DNA of 64,000 bases from Candidatus Berkiella aquae (GCF_001431295.2 NZ_LKAJ02000001.1:3224001-3288000); one strand, 5' to 3'; positions 1-8,666 are shown, counted from the first letter of the stretch. Numbers and translations: made by a program. The notes: a model not told the origin generated them from the sequence alone.

Positions 1-82
1 TTTAAGGAACGTCCTTTTTGGGCCTATTTTGATTTAGTCGTAGTGAAGTTTTTCATAAACCTTTTTCATTGGAACATTCAAT

Positions 83-1375
83 ATGGCATCACAAGATTAT
101 TGGGTAGCAGATATCAGTTTAGCCTCATGGGGCTTTAAAGAAATGGCCATTGCACGCACAGAAATGCCAGGATTGCAGGCATTGCGTCAACAATATGAAC
201 AAAGCAAACCGCTACAAGGCGCGCGCATTGCCGGTTGCTTGCACATGACGATTCAAACCGCCATTTTGATTGAAACCCTAATTGCCTTAGGTGCTAGCGT
301 TCGTTGGTCTTCGTGCAATATTTTTTCAACTCAGGATCATGCTGCCAGTGCCATTGCCGCGCTGGGTATCCCTGTTTTTGCTAAAAAAGGCGAAACCGAA
401 GCCGAATTTTGGCGCTGTATTGAGCAAACATTACTAGGAGATGACGGCTGGCGTCCTAATTTAATTTTAGATGACGGTGGCGATCTGACTAAAGTGCTGC
501 ATGAACAATATCCTGATTTATTAAATGATATTAAAGGGATCTCAGAAGAAACCACCACGGGGGTTAGGCGATTAATTGAAATGGCTGAGCAAGGAACCTT
601 AAAAGTTCCGGCTATAAACGTTAACGACTCTGTGACCAAATCCAAATTTGACAACCTCTATGGCTGCCGCGAATCACTAGTTGATGGCTTAAAGCGAGCA
701 ACCGATGTGATGATTGCCGGTAAAATTGCGGTAATTTTGGGGTATGGCGATGTTGGCAAAGGTTGTGCCCAATCATTACGCAGCCTAGGGGCAACGGTAT
801 GGATAACCGAAATTGACCCTATCTGTGCATTACAAGCGGCAATGGAAGGTTACCGTGTGGTAACCATGGAAGAAGCTGCAAGTCAGGCAGATATTTTTGT
901 CACAGCAACAGGCAATATTGATGTTATCACGCATGATCATTTACGACAGATGAAACATCAAGCAATTGTCGCCAATATTGGCCATTTTGATTCAGAAATT
1001 GATGTGGCCTCATTAAAACAATATCCGTGGGAAAATATCAAACCTCAAGTCGATCATGTTATTTTTCCCGATGATAAGCGTATTATCTTGTTAGCCGAAG
1101 GTCGTTTAGTGAACTTAGGTTGTGCAACAGGTCATCCGAGTTTTGTGATGTCTACCTCTTTCACCAACCAAGTGTTAGCCCAAATGGAATTATGGCAACA
1201 TAGTTCACATTATCCGCTTGGTGTGCATACGCTACCAAAAAAACTCGATGAGCAAGTCGCTAGATTACATCTTGATAAAATCGGTGCTAAACTCACCCCC
1301 TTAACCAAAAAGCAAGCCGCCTATTTAGGGGTTGCTATCGATGGACCTTATAAGCCTGATTATTATCGATATTGA
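83..1375 (+). CDS. ahcY: Adenosylhomocysteinase (S-adenosyl-L-homocysteine hydrolase)
   Basis: Hydrolyses S-adenosylhomocysteine to adenosine and homocysteine in the cytosolic activated-methyl cycle. At 430 aa it is full length for the bacterial family. The N-terminal region carries the substrate-domain segment [20 protein letters not shown], the middle has the NAD-binding Rossmann glycine motif [14 protein letters not shown] (about residues 218-231), and the protein ends in the typical KPDYYRY tail, whose Lys and Tyr contact NAD of the neighbouring subunit. GGAA lies about 8 nt before the ATG. The 82 bases upstream hold no complete gene. Its neighbours in related bacteria (metK or metF) would lie to the left of the window. 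Confidence 0.97.
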   Translation: MASQDYWVADISLASWGFKEMAIARTEMPGLQALRQQYEQSKPLQGARIAGCLHMTIQTAILIETLIALGASVRWSSCNIFSTQDHAASAIAALGIPVFAKKGETEAEFWRCIEQTLLGDDGWRPNLILDDGGDLTKVLHEQYPDLLNDIKGISEETTTGVRRLIEMAEQGTLKVPAINVNDSVTKSKFDNLYGCRESLVDGLKRATDVMIAGKIAVILGYGDVGKGCAQSLRSLGATVWITEIDPICALQAAMEGYRVVTMEEAASQADIFVTATGNIDVITHDHLRQMKHQAIVANIGHFDSEIDVASLKQYPWENIKPQVDHVIFPDDKRIILLAEGRLVNLGCATGHPSFVMSTSFTNQVLAQMELWQHSSHYPLGVHTLPKKLDEQVARLHLDKIGAKLTPLTKKQAAYLGVAIDGPYKPDYYRY

Positions 1376-1393
1376 TTGATAGAAAGCCCATAT

Positions 1394-1473
1394 ACTTCAA
1401 GTCATACGTTGCACTTTGAAGTGTGACGATCTCAGTATGCGCGCAGGAATTTCAACAGCAAAGATATTCCTGC
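1394..1473. repeat. Double palindromic (REP-like) intergenic element
   Basis: Two consecutive inverted repeats fill the gap between the convergent ahcY and the ankyrin-like gene: ACTTCAA (1394-1400) with TTGAAGT (1416-1422), then GCAGGAAT (1443-1450) with ATTCCTGC (1466-1473). Neither is followed by a clean T tract. They may act as a two-way transcription barrier or be a REP-type repeat; copy number elsewhere in the genome cannot be judged from here. Confidence 0.55.
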
Positions 1474-1488
1474 AACGCAAAATCCATG

Positions 1489-2934
1489 CTAAATCGCTTT
1501 TTTGAAACTTCTAACGTCTGCGAGATCACTGTCACATTTAAGCTGTTCATCAGCTGACGGTGCTCCATAGTCTTCATTGTCATGTATTTTGTTTGCTACT
1601 TTTACGAGTTTTGAATACGTCAAAAAGCTCTCAAAAACTTTGGCCTCTACATTATTATCAGGATAATTAGCAGCAGAGAACACTTCCTTTGTTGTCAAAA
1701 AATCTCTACATTTTTCAATATAAGGAGGAAGCTCGTGTTTGAAAAATGAATCGGGTACTGTTGAAATAGAGAAAACATGAAACTGACTCAAATCACATTC
1801 TGTTTGCAATCCAAATAAATGCGCAGCTCCAACGATACCTACCGTTACGGGATCATCACTCTTATTCAAATGAGACATCATGTTTTGATTTCGATTTTTC
1901 ATTCTTTCTTCATTAAGTTCATCCTCAGTAATGAGGCATGAAACGAGGGTATCAATAGGAATGGCCTCTCCTTTTAGCTGTTCTCTCGTCAATTTAATTA
2001 AGTATTTCCATGTTCCGAATGTGACTTGGGGTATTAGGAAGTAGGTAGCTTTTGCATCAGCTTTATTAAGCAAATTTAAACGCGTTTCATCTAATTCAAA
2101 ATGAACATTTTTCACATTACAATGTCGGTTAACAATTAAAATAACTAATAATTCCATAAGAAAACCATGAGCATTATTATGATACTCACCGATCAGGATG
2201 AGTAATTTTTTGTTGTGATCTTTAGAAATTTTCACCTGTTCAAGTATCTTTTGCAGCAGTGTTTTATAGTAAGCTTTCAATGCATCAGTCCCTTTTTGAT
2301 ATATCCAAGGGAATTTCAATTTGGTTTCACGGGAAATACGTTTTCTAATATCAAGATTTTTTTTGCCGGTCATATGCTGCAAAGGCAATATTTTTTCCTC
2401 GGCCAGTAATGCTAAAGAAGTACTTAAATCAAAATGCTGCTCAGAATAATTTAAATTTCCCATTATTGGAGAGAATAAATCCACGTGAAATTCATCTAAC
2501 AGCTTTAAAAACTTTTCATCTTTGTTAAGAATGGCCTGGCTAAGTGGGGTGATATAGGGCTGAGTTCCATCTGGAAGCGTTTTTATAACCATTTTTAAAT
2601 TGGCATCAGCTCCAAGTGCCAGTAGTTTTCTTAAGTATTCGATTTTTTCCGGTGTGGTTTTAAAAATTAAATGTTCTACGCTATCTTTAAAAAGATCATT
2701 AATGATCGCTTTTTTATCTAGCATTACGGGCAATGAATGAAGGTCCATTCCCCAATAAATGGCTTGCCCAACAAAGGGTTGTGCTATTTTATTCAACAAC
2801 CAGGCCCCTATCCTAACTACAGGTTTAACACAATTATCCTTGATGGTTTGATAACGCGTTTGTTGTGATTCTATCAGACGCCGCTTTAGTTCTGGCTCAG
2901 CGGAAGATGTGCTCTCAAGTTGACGTTTCGGCAT
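1489..2934 (-). CDS. Ankyrin-like protein with TraB/ChaN-like C-terminal domain, candidate effector
   Basis: A 481-aa protein with no signal peptide. Residues ~95-156 look like ankyrin repeats (YLRKLLALGADANL, then TPLSQAILNKDEKFLKLLDE). Residues ~243-377 carry spaced motifs resembling the TraB/TIKI and EreA/ChaN fold: IGEYHNN (248-254), HFELDE (278-283), ERMKNRNQNMM (343-353) and GIVGAAHLFGLQ (366-377). The N-terminus has two short basic clusters, PKRQ (2-5) and LKRR (16-19), like a bipartite nuclear signal. It lies last in a minus-strand accessory run, 16 nt after the 69-aa ORF, in a gap between core genes. Function is unproven. Host-directed action is an inference from the ankyrin-type repeats and context; a cytosolic role is equally possible. 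Confidence 0.72.
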   Translation of the reverse strand: MPKRQLESTSSAEPELKRRLIESQQTRYQTIKDNCVKPVVRIGAWLLNKIAQPFVGQAIYWGMDLHSLPVMLDKKAIINDLFKDSVEHLIFKTTPEKIEYLRKLLALGADANLKMVIKTLPDGTQPYITPLSQAILNKDEKFLKLLDEFHVDLFSPIMGNLNYSEQHFDLSTSLALLAEEKILPLQHMTGKKNLDIRKRISRETKLKFPWIYQKGTDALKAYYKTLLQKILEQVKISKDHNKKLLILIGEYHNNAHGFLMELLVILIVNRHCNVKNVHFELDETRLNLLNKADAKATYFLIPQVTFGTWKYLIKLTREQLKGEAIPIDTLVSCLITEDELNEERMKNRNQNMMSHLNKSDDPVTVGIVGAAHLFGLQTECDLSQFHVFSISTVPDSFFKHELPPYIEKCRDFLTTKEVFSAANYPDNNVEAKVFESFLTYSKLVKVANKIHDNEDYGAPSADEQLKCDSDLADVRSFKKAI

Positions 2935-2950
2935 AAATGACTCGCAATAA

Positions 2951-3160
2951 TTAACTTAAATTGTTTCTCTTTGTAGAGGGGCGACTATTCGACGCCGTAC
3001 TTACATGCAAAATCGAAGTACTTGCATAAGAGGACGAAAATAAAATAGGTGCTACCATTTCGCCATCCGTATCCTCTATGTCCTCTATATCCGTTTCTGA
3101 ATCAGTGAATGAGCACTCTTTCTCATAAGTTAATTTATTTGTATATAGCTTTCTTGGCAT
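2951..3160 (-). CDS. Small hypothetical protein sharing the MPRK leader of its neighbours
   Basis: A 69-aa ORF whose first 11 residues (MPRKLYTNKLT) match the start of the 374-aa repeat protein (MPRKPYEKNLT) and of the pseudogene just upstream (MPRENIPQNLT). After that it diverges into an acidic stretch (DSETDIEDIEDTDGE) and a Ser/Thr-rich tail with no repeats. The three start regions also share the bases around the ATG, so this is probably a third, truncated copy of the family rather than an independent gene. No good ribosome-binding site is visible. It may be expressed or may be debris. Confidence 0.4.
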   Translation of the reverse strand: MPRKLYTNKLTYEKECSFTDSETDIEDIEDTDGEMVAPILFSSSYASTSILHVSTASNSRPSTKRNNLS

Positions 3161-3178
3161 GGCAGTGGCCGCTTAACA

Positions 3179-3740
3179 TTAAAACATTGAATATTTTTCA
3201 TAATTATTCTTCTCTTCAGGCTCTTGAAATAATGCAAGAAAATTTGACTCTGCTTCACGAGATCTTGATTATCTGAAACACAATCTATTGACACATCCTT
3301 TTCATGCGCCATAAATGAGACATCATTATTTTTATCTACAAACTGTTTTAATGGTGTAGCAGCTAACGACGGCTCTTTCTTTCCCAATGCTCGAATTTAT
3401 TGGTTAAAAATGATTGTCTCATATCCTTCCCGATAGGCCGTGATCTGGTCATCGTCATAACCTCTCGCTATTAATTCTGCTTCTGGAGCGGGAGGGAGCT
3501 TATGGTTAGCAGCGCCCCATCCAGACCGTCGAGCTTTTTTAAGTGCTTGCTCTTTTTGGGTACCCGCGGAGGTACGATAAGCCTCTTGATATATCTCAAC
3601 CTCTACCTCGGTATAGTTTCTAGTTGCTATAAGCGTTTCTTTACTAGGACAAGTGCGACCATGCGCAGCTGCTACTTGTGCTGTTGGCGAATTTTCTTTT
3701 GTTTAAGTGTTAAATTTTGGGGTATGTTTTCTCTTGGCAT
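3179..3740 (-). pseudogene. Decayed paralogue of the 52-residue-repeat protein
   Basis: Read leftward from ATG at 3740, one frame gives MPRENIPQNLTLKQKKIR and then stops near 3672. A second frame continues with VAAAHGRTCPSKETL, YQEAYRTSAGTQKEQALKKAR and GYDDDQITAYREGYETIIFNQ, hits a TAA at 3397-3399, and goes on with IRALGKKEPSLAATPLKQF. A third frame supplies the C-terminus SNFLALFQEPEEKNNYEKYS, ending at 3179-3181. Each piece aligns in order with the intact 374-aa gene upstream (for example TDSNFLALFPESEKNSN). There are therefore at least two frameshifts and one nonsense codon, and several repeat units are missing. The ATG lies 24 nt after the stop of the intact gene, as expected for tandem duplication. 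Confidence 0.85.
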
Positions 3741-3764
3741 AGTGGTTATCTCTACAAATTAATC

Positions 3765-4889
3765 TCAAAAGGGTGAATAGGTTTCTTGGTTACTATTTTT
3801 TTCAGATTCTGGAAATAGAGCAAGAAAATTGGAATCGGTTAGCGATGGAGTCGAAGTTTGCGAGTTGAACGCAAATAATAATCCATTATCATTTAAAATT
3901 TCTTCCGACGCAGTCAATGCTTTTTTATCTGCAGTGGAAGAGTTCAATATTTCTTTATATCCCCATAATTCGGGAATATCGAAACCAGCGCTTACATCAC
4001 CATTCTCATCTAAAAATTGCTGTAACCGTTTAGCATCAAGTGCTTTTTCCTTTTCGAGTGACCTCTCAACTTTATTATCTACAACCGCTTTATATCCTTT
4101 TTGATATGCCATAATTTCGTCATCGTTATAACCTTTATTTTTCAATGCTTCTTCTGTTGGACAATCAGCCCCATCTCTCGCTAATGTTTGACCATAAAAT
4201 CGAGCTTTTCTTAGTGCTTGCCCTTCTTTCGTGCTAACTGATGCATTGTAGGCTTCGTAGTAGGTCTTTATTTGATTAGTTGTATATCCTTTGTCTTGCA
4301 AAAATTTTTCTGTTAAGCAATCATAACCAAGATTAGCTTCTATATGACCAAATACTCGAGCTTTTCTTAGCGCTTGTTCTTCTTCCGTTCCTTTTGAGGT
4401 TTGATAACCCTCTAAATAAAACTCAATTTCTTTTGCTGTGTATCCTTTATTGCTTAATGCGTCTTCTGTCAAACAAGGACTTCCATTCGATGCTGCTCCT
4501 TGCCCAGCTTTACGTGCTTTTCTTAATCTTTGGTCTTCTATGGTCCCCGCAAGTGCATTATATTTCTCTAAATACGCTTTTACTTGTGCATCCTTATACT
4601 TCATTCTACGTTTGAGATATTCTTCAGTGGGGCATTCTCGTCCGTGTGAAACTGCAGCTCTAGCTGCCTCTTGAGCCTTTCTGATGTCCTGTTCCTGTGG
4701 TGTTCCTGCTTTTTCATTAAATGACAAAATATACATATCTGCTTGCTTATCGGTGTAACCTTTGTTTGCTTTGAGCATTTCTTTGCCAATAAAATCACGA
4801 CCTTTCACTGCATCTGTTTGCGCTAATTTACGAATCTTTTTTAACATTTGTTCGGGTGTTAAATTCTTTTCATATGGTTTTCTTGGCAT
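3765..4889 (-). CDS. Protein of five tandem ~52-residue repeats, unknown function
   Basis: A 374-aa, Lys/Glu-rich protein not recognised as any known family. Five units begin near residues 16, 69, 122, 174 and 226. The typical unit reads LRKAR...G..A..G..CPTEE.L..KGY...QI..Y...Y....GT..EQ. Cys recurs at 86, 139, 191 and 243, and GY (or YK) at 44, 98, 149, 201 and 253. The repeat block is followed by a non-repeated acidic tail of about 95 residues. There is no signal peptide or membrane segment. The start is supported by AAGG 7 nt upstream of the ATG. It heads the minus-strand accessory run and is followed by its own decayed copy. The promoter region holds a palindrome shared with the GG-leader peptide genes at 36.7 kb. 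A secreted or effector role is only a guess. Confidence 0.75.
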   Translation of the reverse strand: MPRKPYEKNLTPEQMLKKIRKLAQTDAVKGRDFIGKEMLKANKGYTDKQADMYILSFNEKAGTPQEQDIRKAQEAARAAVSHGRECPTEEYLKRRMKYKDAQVKAYLEKYNALAGTIEDQRLRKARKAGQGAASNGSPCLTEDALSNKGYTAKEIEFYLEGYQTSKGTEEEQALRKARVFGHIEANLGYDCLTEKFLQDKGYTTNQIKTYYEAYNASVSTKEGQALRKARFYGQTLARDGADCPTEEALKNKGYNDDEIMAYQKGYKAVVDNKVERSLEKEKALDAKRLQQFLDENGDVSAGFDIPELWGYKEILNSSTADKKALTASEEILNDNGLLFAFNSQTSTPSLTDSNFLALFPESEKNSNQETYSPF

Positions 4890-4932
4890 GGCGTTACCTT
4901 ACTTATCTATATCAACCCTATTGGGCCCCTTT

Positions 4933-4947
4933 GTGACAAACATTCAC
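4933..4947 (-). promoter_or_regulatory. Candidate operator upstream of the repeat-protein gene
   Basis: On the minus strand this reads GTGAATGTTTGTCAC, an inverted repeat 43 nt before the ATG at 4889. It matches GTGAATGTTTGTTCAC at 36767-36782 with one base missing. The flanks match too: TCAACA before it and CACAAA at its end correspond to TTGACA and CACAAT at the other site, so promoter and operator appear conserved together. The regulator is unknown. Confidence 0.55.
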
Positions 4948-5102
4948 TCTGTTGATAATCACTTATCAATATCATTCGAACTTCCTGACATGAATTGCTT
5001 TATACATCAATAAAAGTTAGTTTTCAATATAATTTAAAAAAATCACATTTATTCGTTTATGCTTTGATTTTTAACGAAAATGCGCGATGATCACCATATT
5101 GA

Positions 5103-5131
5103 TTGAAACGCAAAGCGTGAACTAATATAAG
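5103..5131 (+). promoter_or_regulatory. Putative sigma70 promoter of rsmE
   Basis: TTGAAA (5103-5108), a 17-bp spacer and TATAAG (5126-5131) lie about 50 bp upstream of the rsmE ATG. Spacing is optimal and both hexamers are close to consensus. Confidence 0.55.
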
Positions 5132-5182
5132 TTAATCAACTTGTATTCGCTTACCATTTAAAATCGACTTGAGATCTCAAAG

Positions 5183-5923
5183 ATGTTTATTCCCAGAGTT
5201 TATTACCCGCATGAGATGAATGAAGGCGTTTGCTTATCGCTTGATAAAGAAACCAGCCATTATTTATGCACGGTTTTACGCTTAAGTGATGGTGATAAAG
5301 TTATTTTTTTCAACGGCAGAGGCGGCGAATATGAAGCAACCTTATTAGCCGATAAAAAACGTAGCCAAGCGAATATATTAACTTTTCATGAACTCTCTCG
5401 CGAATCACCTTTAGAGCTTCATTTAGGGCAAGGACTTGCGCGCCCTGACAGAATGGATTGGGTTATTCAAAAAGCAACTGAACTTGGCGTCAAAAGCATT
5501 ACCCCCTTAATCAGTGCAAATTGTGGGGTAAAATTGCCAACTGATCGTACCGATAAGCGCATATTACATTGGGAAAAGATTGCACAAAGTGCTTGTGAAC
5601 AATCCGGGCGCACGATATTACCTACCATTTTGGCTCCCATGACTTTAGCAACTTGGTCAAAACAAGCATTTGCAGGAACTTCATTATATGGCGACACTGT
5701 ACAAGGTAAAGCCTTGAGTAGTATACCCACTCAAGGTGCATATCGATTAGCGATTGGGCCTGAAAGTGGTTGGGAGAGCCGAGAAACAGAACAGTTACGT
5801 GCCGATGGATTTACGCCATTCACATTGGGGCCACGAATACTGCGTACCGAAACTGCAGGCATTGTTGCGCTGGGTATTTTACAAGGTTTATTTGGTGATT
5901 TGGGTCACACTCATCATGGCTAA
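5183..5923 (+). CDS. rsmE: 16S rRNA (uracil-1498-N3)-methyltransferase
   Basis: SPOUT-class methyltransferase that methylates N3 of U1498 in 16S rRNA using S-adenosylmethionine. At 246 aa it is the normal family length. The N-terminal PUA-like segment includes SHYLCTVLRLSDGDKVIFF, and the C-terminal knot has GPESGWESRETEQL and LGPRILRTETAGIVAL, the SAM-binding trefoil loop. Its last 36 bases overlap the end of the convergent chpC-like gene. Single-gene unit with its own promoter. Confidence 0.95.
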   Translation: MFIPRVYYPHEMNEGVCLSLDKETSHYLCTVLRLSDGDKVIFFNGRGGEYEATLLADKKRSQANILTFHELSRESPLELHLGQGLARPDRMDWVIQKATELGVKSITPLISANCGVKLPTDRTDKRILHWEKIAQSACEQSGRTILPTILAPMTLATWSKQAFAGTSLYGDTVQGKALSSIPTQGAYRLAIGPESGWESRETEQLRADGFTPFTLGPRILRTETAGIVALGILQGLFGDLGHTHHG

Positions 5924-6346
5924 TTGATTCGCTTGCATGCTTAATTTCTGTAAATCAACGATGACAACATCAATATTCTCTTTTTGAATCGTTACGGTTG
6001 CAAGCATTTGACTTTCATCGGCCCATATTAAATTTTCTTCGTTTAGCTGTATGCGCCTTGCTCTGCCATCAAATAAGGTGGCCAAAATCGACAGGTTTCC
6101 GTTTTGCGGTAAGCCATGCAAAATAGCAATTTTGGGTTGTCTTAACTTACCTTGAACAGGCAATAAATCAAACGTCACGATAGGTACTTTAAGATTTTGC
6201 CAATCATAGAATCCCAAAAAGGGAGAATGTATATTGACGTTATATTCGCCTGGCAAAATAATCGCCTGCGCAATCGCAAGTGTCGGCAACAGATAATAAT
6301 TTCCCTTAAATGCTAAGATATTACAATCAATCATGCTCATCACCAT
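5888..6346 (-). CDS. chpC: CheW-like protein, ChpC-type
   Basis: A 152-aa protein at the end of the pilus chemosensory operon. Its first codons overlap the chpA stop, indicating translational coupling. The sequence is weakly CheW-like (a core around LGFYDWQNLKVPIVTFDLLP), and the position after chpA is where P. aeruginosa has chpC. It would be an accessory coupling protein between receptor and kinase. Any of the Met codons at 1, 3 or 5 could be the start. The name rests more on context than on sequence. Confidence 0.65.
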   Translation of the reverse strand: MVMSMIDCNILAFKGNYYLLPTLAIAQAIILPGEYNVNIHSPFLGFYDWQNLKVPIVTFDLLPVQGKLRQPKIAILHGLPQNGNLSILATLFDGRARRIQLNEENLIWADESQMLATVTIQKENIDVVIVDLQKLSMQANQLAMMSVTQITK

Positions 6347-8648
6347 GATGAAAACGTTTTAATAACATTAATAGATCTTCTTCCAAATAAGGTTTTGTCA
6401 AATAAGCATTTGCTCCTGCTTGCACTGCTCGCAGTCGATGCTTTTCCCCTGAGCGTGAGGTAATCATGACCACCGGAATTAACTGCAGTTTAGGAGATGC
6501 TCTCATCATTTTTAACACTTCAAAACCATCCATTTTAGGCATTTCAATATCAAGCAATACCACATCTGGCACGATATCTTCCATCATGGTCAGCGCATCT
6601 TCACCATCGGATGCTTGATAAGGTTCATACTGATGCCGCTTTAAAAGTCTGCTCGTCACTTGCCGCACCGTATAAGAATCATCTACCACTAAAATTTTAG
6701 GTTTCTCATATCCATGTCTTGGACTTGACTCGATTGCTATATCAGCCGGTGTTAGATGATATTGCTCCATTTGCGATGCGTGCTGCATTAAATATTGCGG
6801 ATCTAAAACGATAACAATCTGCCCATCTCCTAGCAAGGAAACCCCAGAAATTTCACGGACAAATTGTAATTGTGAACCAGCTGGTTTGATGACGATTTCA
6901 CTGCTGCTGACGATTTTTTCAACTGCAACAGCAATATTACATGCTTCTGATTCTAGCAAAATAATAGAGAGTGCATAACTATTATTACGATAGTCTTCAT
7001 TAAAATTTTCGCTTAATAGTTCAGGCAAGAAATATAATTGATAAATTTTATCAGCATAGCGAATGGCGCGCTGTTTATTACGAACCCGATTTTTAGCTTC
7101 AGCATTTGAGATTCTTGCGACACCTGATAATTGAGACAATTGAAATGCATAAAATTGGTTATAGAATTTAAAAACTAACGCTTGATTTAATGAAATAGTG
7201 AATGGCAATCTAATCGTAAATCGAGTACCTTTATTCAGCTCCGTATCAATCCATAAAGCCCCACCCAACTTATTCATTTCGGTATTGACGACATCCATTC
7301 CCACACCATGACCTGAGATTTGTGACGCTTCATCTTTAGTACTAAAGCCAGATAAAAAGATCATTTTAATTGCATCATCTTTGCTCATCGGCATTTTAGG
7401 CGACCAATAATATTTATCGATCGCTTTTTGTCTTACCTTTTCAGTATCAATACCATGTCCATCATCAGCAAGCTGGATAATAAATTCATTACCTTGACGA
7501 AATAACGACAAGGTAATGATACCAAACTCAGGCTTACCAATTCTTTTTCGCACCGTTGGTGATTCAATACCATGATCGATTGCATTTCTAACCATATGCT
7601 CTAACGACGAGATGAGGCGTTCAAGAATTTTTCTATCAATTTCACCTTCAAGCCTTGCAAATTTCAAATGAACTTCTTTACCTAATTCATCTGAAACCTG
7701 ACGTACAATCCTTTCTAATCTTGGCACAACATAATCGATTGAAATTAATCGAGTATGAATAATGCCTTCTTCCAAGGTTTTGGCAGCCTGTTTTTGTTCG
7801 TTTAATATACTTTCGGCATTACGTAACACTTGAATGACCATTTCACTTAAGTCTTCAAGTTGAATCAGTTTATCTTCAAGAATTCTTATCGATTGTTGTA
7901 AAGAGGAATATCTATCCATTTCTAGAATATCAAATTCATCTTCATTCTTGGCAACAACAGATTCTTGATATAATCGCAAATTTGCATCTGCTCTTACTTC
8001 AATATTTTTCATGTTTTCTTGCACAAGTCTTATTTCTTTGGTTAATTCGATAAGATATTCATTTGCTCCCTTCACTTGCTGCTCAAGATGCGATCTAGCA
8101 ACATTAATGCGCCCTGCCAAATTGCTAAATTTTTCTAACAGATCGGCTCTTATGCGAATGGTCTCTATGGGATTTTCTTGCTTCTTTACTTTTTTAGTAT
8201 GTGTTGATTCTTCTGCTTCGACCTCATTCGTTAAGCCCATTATTTTTTCAATAGAGACAGCGGGCGCTTCATTCAATGATTTCTTAATTAAATCTGTTGG
8301 CACTTCATTTTCAGGGAAACATTTGTGTTGCGAATAACTATCAATGTACCAATGCAGATAATCAAAAAATTTACGAATTTCTTTTAACCGTGAATCATCA
8401 ACATCAATATCACCCTGAGATATTTTTTGAATGAATTGCTCAAGTGAGTGTGTATATTCGCTAATCCCTTTGAGGCCAACCATTCGAGAGCTACCCTTGA
8501 AAGTATGTAATTCCCGCAAAATGGAGGTAAGATATTCTTTGTTATTAACGTCTTGAAACCAGTCATGTAAAAAATGATTGATTGCCTCTAATAGATCATG
8601 GGCTTCTTCGATGAAGATTTGGATTAGTTCATCATCTTGTTCCATCAT
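6327..8648 (-). CDS. chpA: Hybrid CheA-type histidine kinase of the type IV pilus chemosensory system (ChpA/PilL)
   Basis: A 773-aa cytosolic kinase that would phosphorylate response regulators controlling pilus motors. Order of domains: one Hpt (1-110, phospho-acceptor His48 in ELHTFKGSSRM), a long coiled-coil/dimerisation region (~165-345), an HATPase domain with HMVRNAIDHGIESP, ADDGHGID and GHGVGMDVV boxes, a CheW-like domain (~505-640) and a C-terminal receiver (~648-770) with Asp700 in LLDIEMPKMDG and Lys in LTKPY. P. aeruginosa ChpA is more than three times longer, with many Hpt/Spt/Tpt domains, so this is a reduced version. It follows pilJ after about 18 nt and overlaps the chpC-like gene. 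Confidence 0.93.
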   Translation of the reverse strand: MMEQDDELIQIFIEEAHDLLEAINHFLHDWFQDVNNKEYLTSILRELHTFKGSSRMVGLKGISEYTHSLEQFIQKISQGDIDVDDSRLKEIRKFFDYLHWYIDSYSQHKCFPENEVPTDLIKKSLNEAPAVSIEKIMGLTNEVEAEESTHTKKVKKQENPIETIRIRADLLEKFSNLAGRINVARSHLEQQVKGANEYLIELTKEIRLVQENMKNIEVRADANLRLYQESVVAKNEDEFDILEMDRYSSLQQSIRILEDKLIQLEDLSEMVIQVLRNAESILNEQKQAAKTLEEGIIHTRLISIDYVVPRLERIVRQVSDELGKEVHLKFARLEGEIDRKILERLISSLEHMVRNAIDHGIESPTVRKRIGKPEFGIITLSLFRQGNEFIIQLADDGHGIDTEKVRQKAIDKYYWSPKMPMSKDDAIKMIFLSGFSTKDEASQISGHGVGMDVVNTEMNKLGGALWIDTELNKGTRFTIRLPFTISLNQALVFKFYNQFYAFQLSQLSGVARISNAEAKNRVRNKQRAIRYADKIYQLYFLPELLSENFNEDYRNNSYALSIILLESEACNIAVAVEKIVSSSEIVIKPAGSQLQFVREISGVSLLGDGQIVIVLDPQYLMQHASQMEQYHLTPADIAIESSPRHGYEKPKILVVDDSYTVRQVTSRLLKRHQYEPYQASDGEDALTMMEDIVPDVVLLDIEMPKMDGFEVLKMMRASPKLQLIPVVMITSRSGEKHRLRAVQAGANAYLTKPYLEEDLLMLLKRFHHGDEHD

Positions 8649-8666
8649 ATAAACCCAATAAGTCTC

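Larger units (their letters stand above)
4890..5182. other. Intergenic region between the repeat-protein gene and rsmE
   Basis: About 290 AT-rich bases between two divergent genes. Apart from the operator-like palindrome at 4933-4947 (minus strand) and the rsmE promoter at 5103-5131 (plus strand), no coding region, RNA or repeat was seen. Confidence 0.6.

Noticed and set aside
1-138. Open frame at the left edge reading toward ahcY (FKERPFWAYFDL...)
   Set aside because: It overlaps the true ahcY start, does not resemble the expected upstream enzymes, and runs out of frame with ahcY at about 138.
3502-3762. Plus-strand ORF over the pseudogene
   Set aside because: It is antisense to the clearly homologous decayed repeat gene and has no recognisable protein features.
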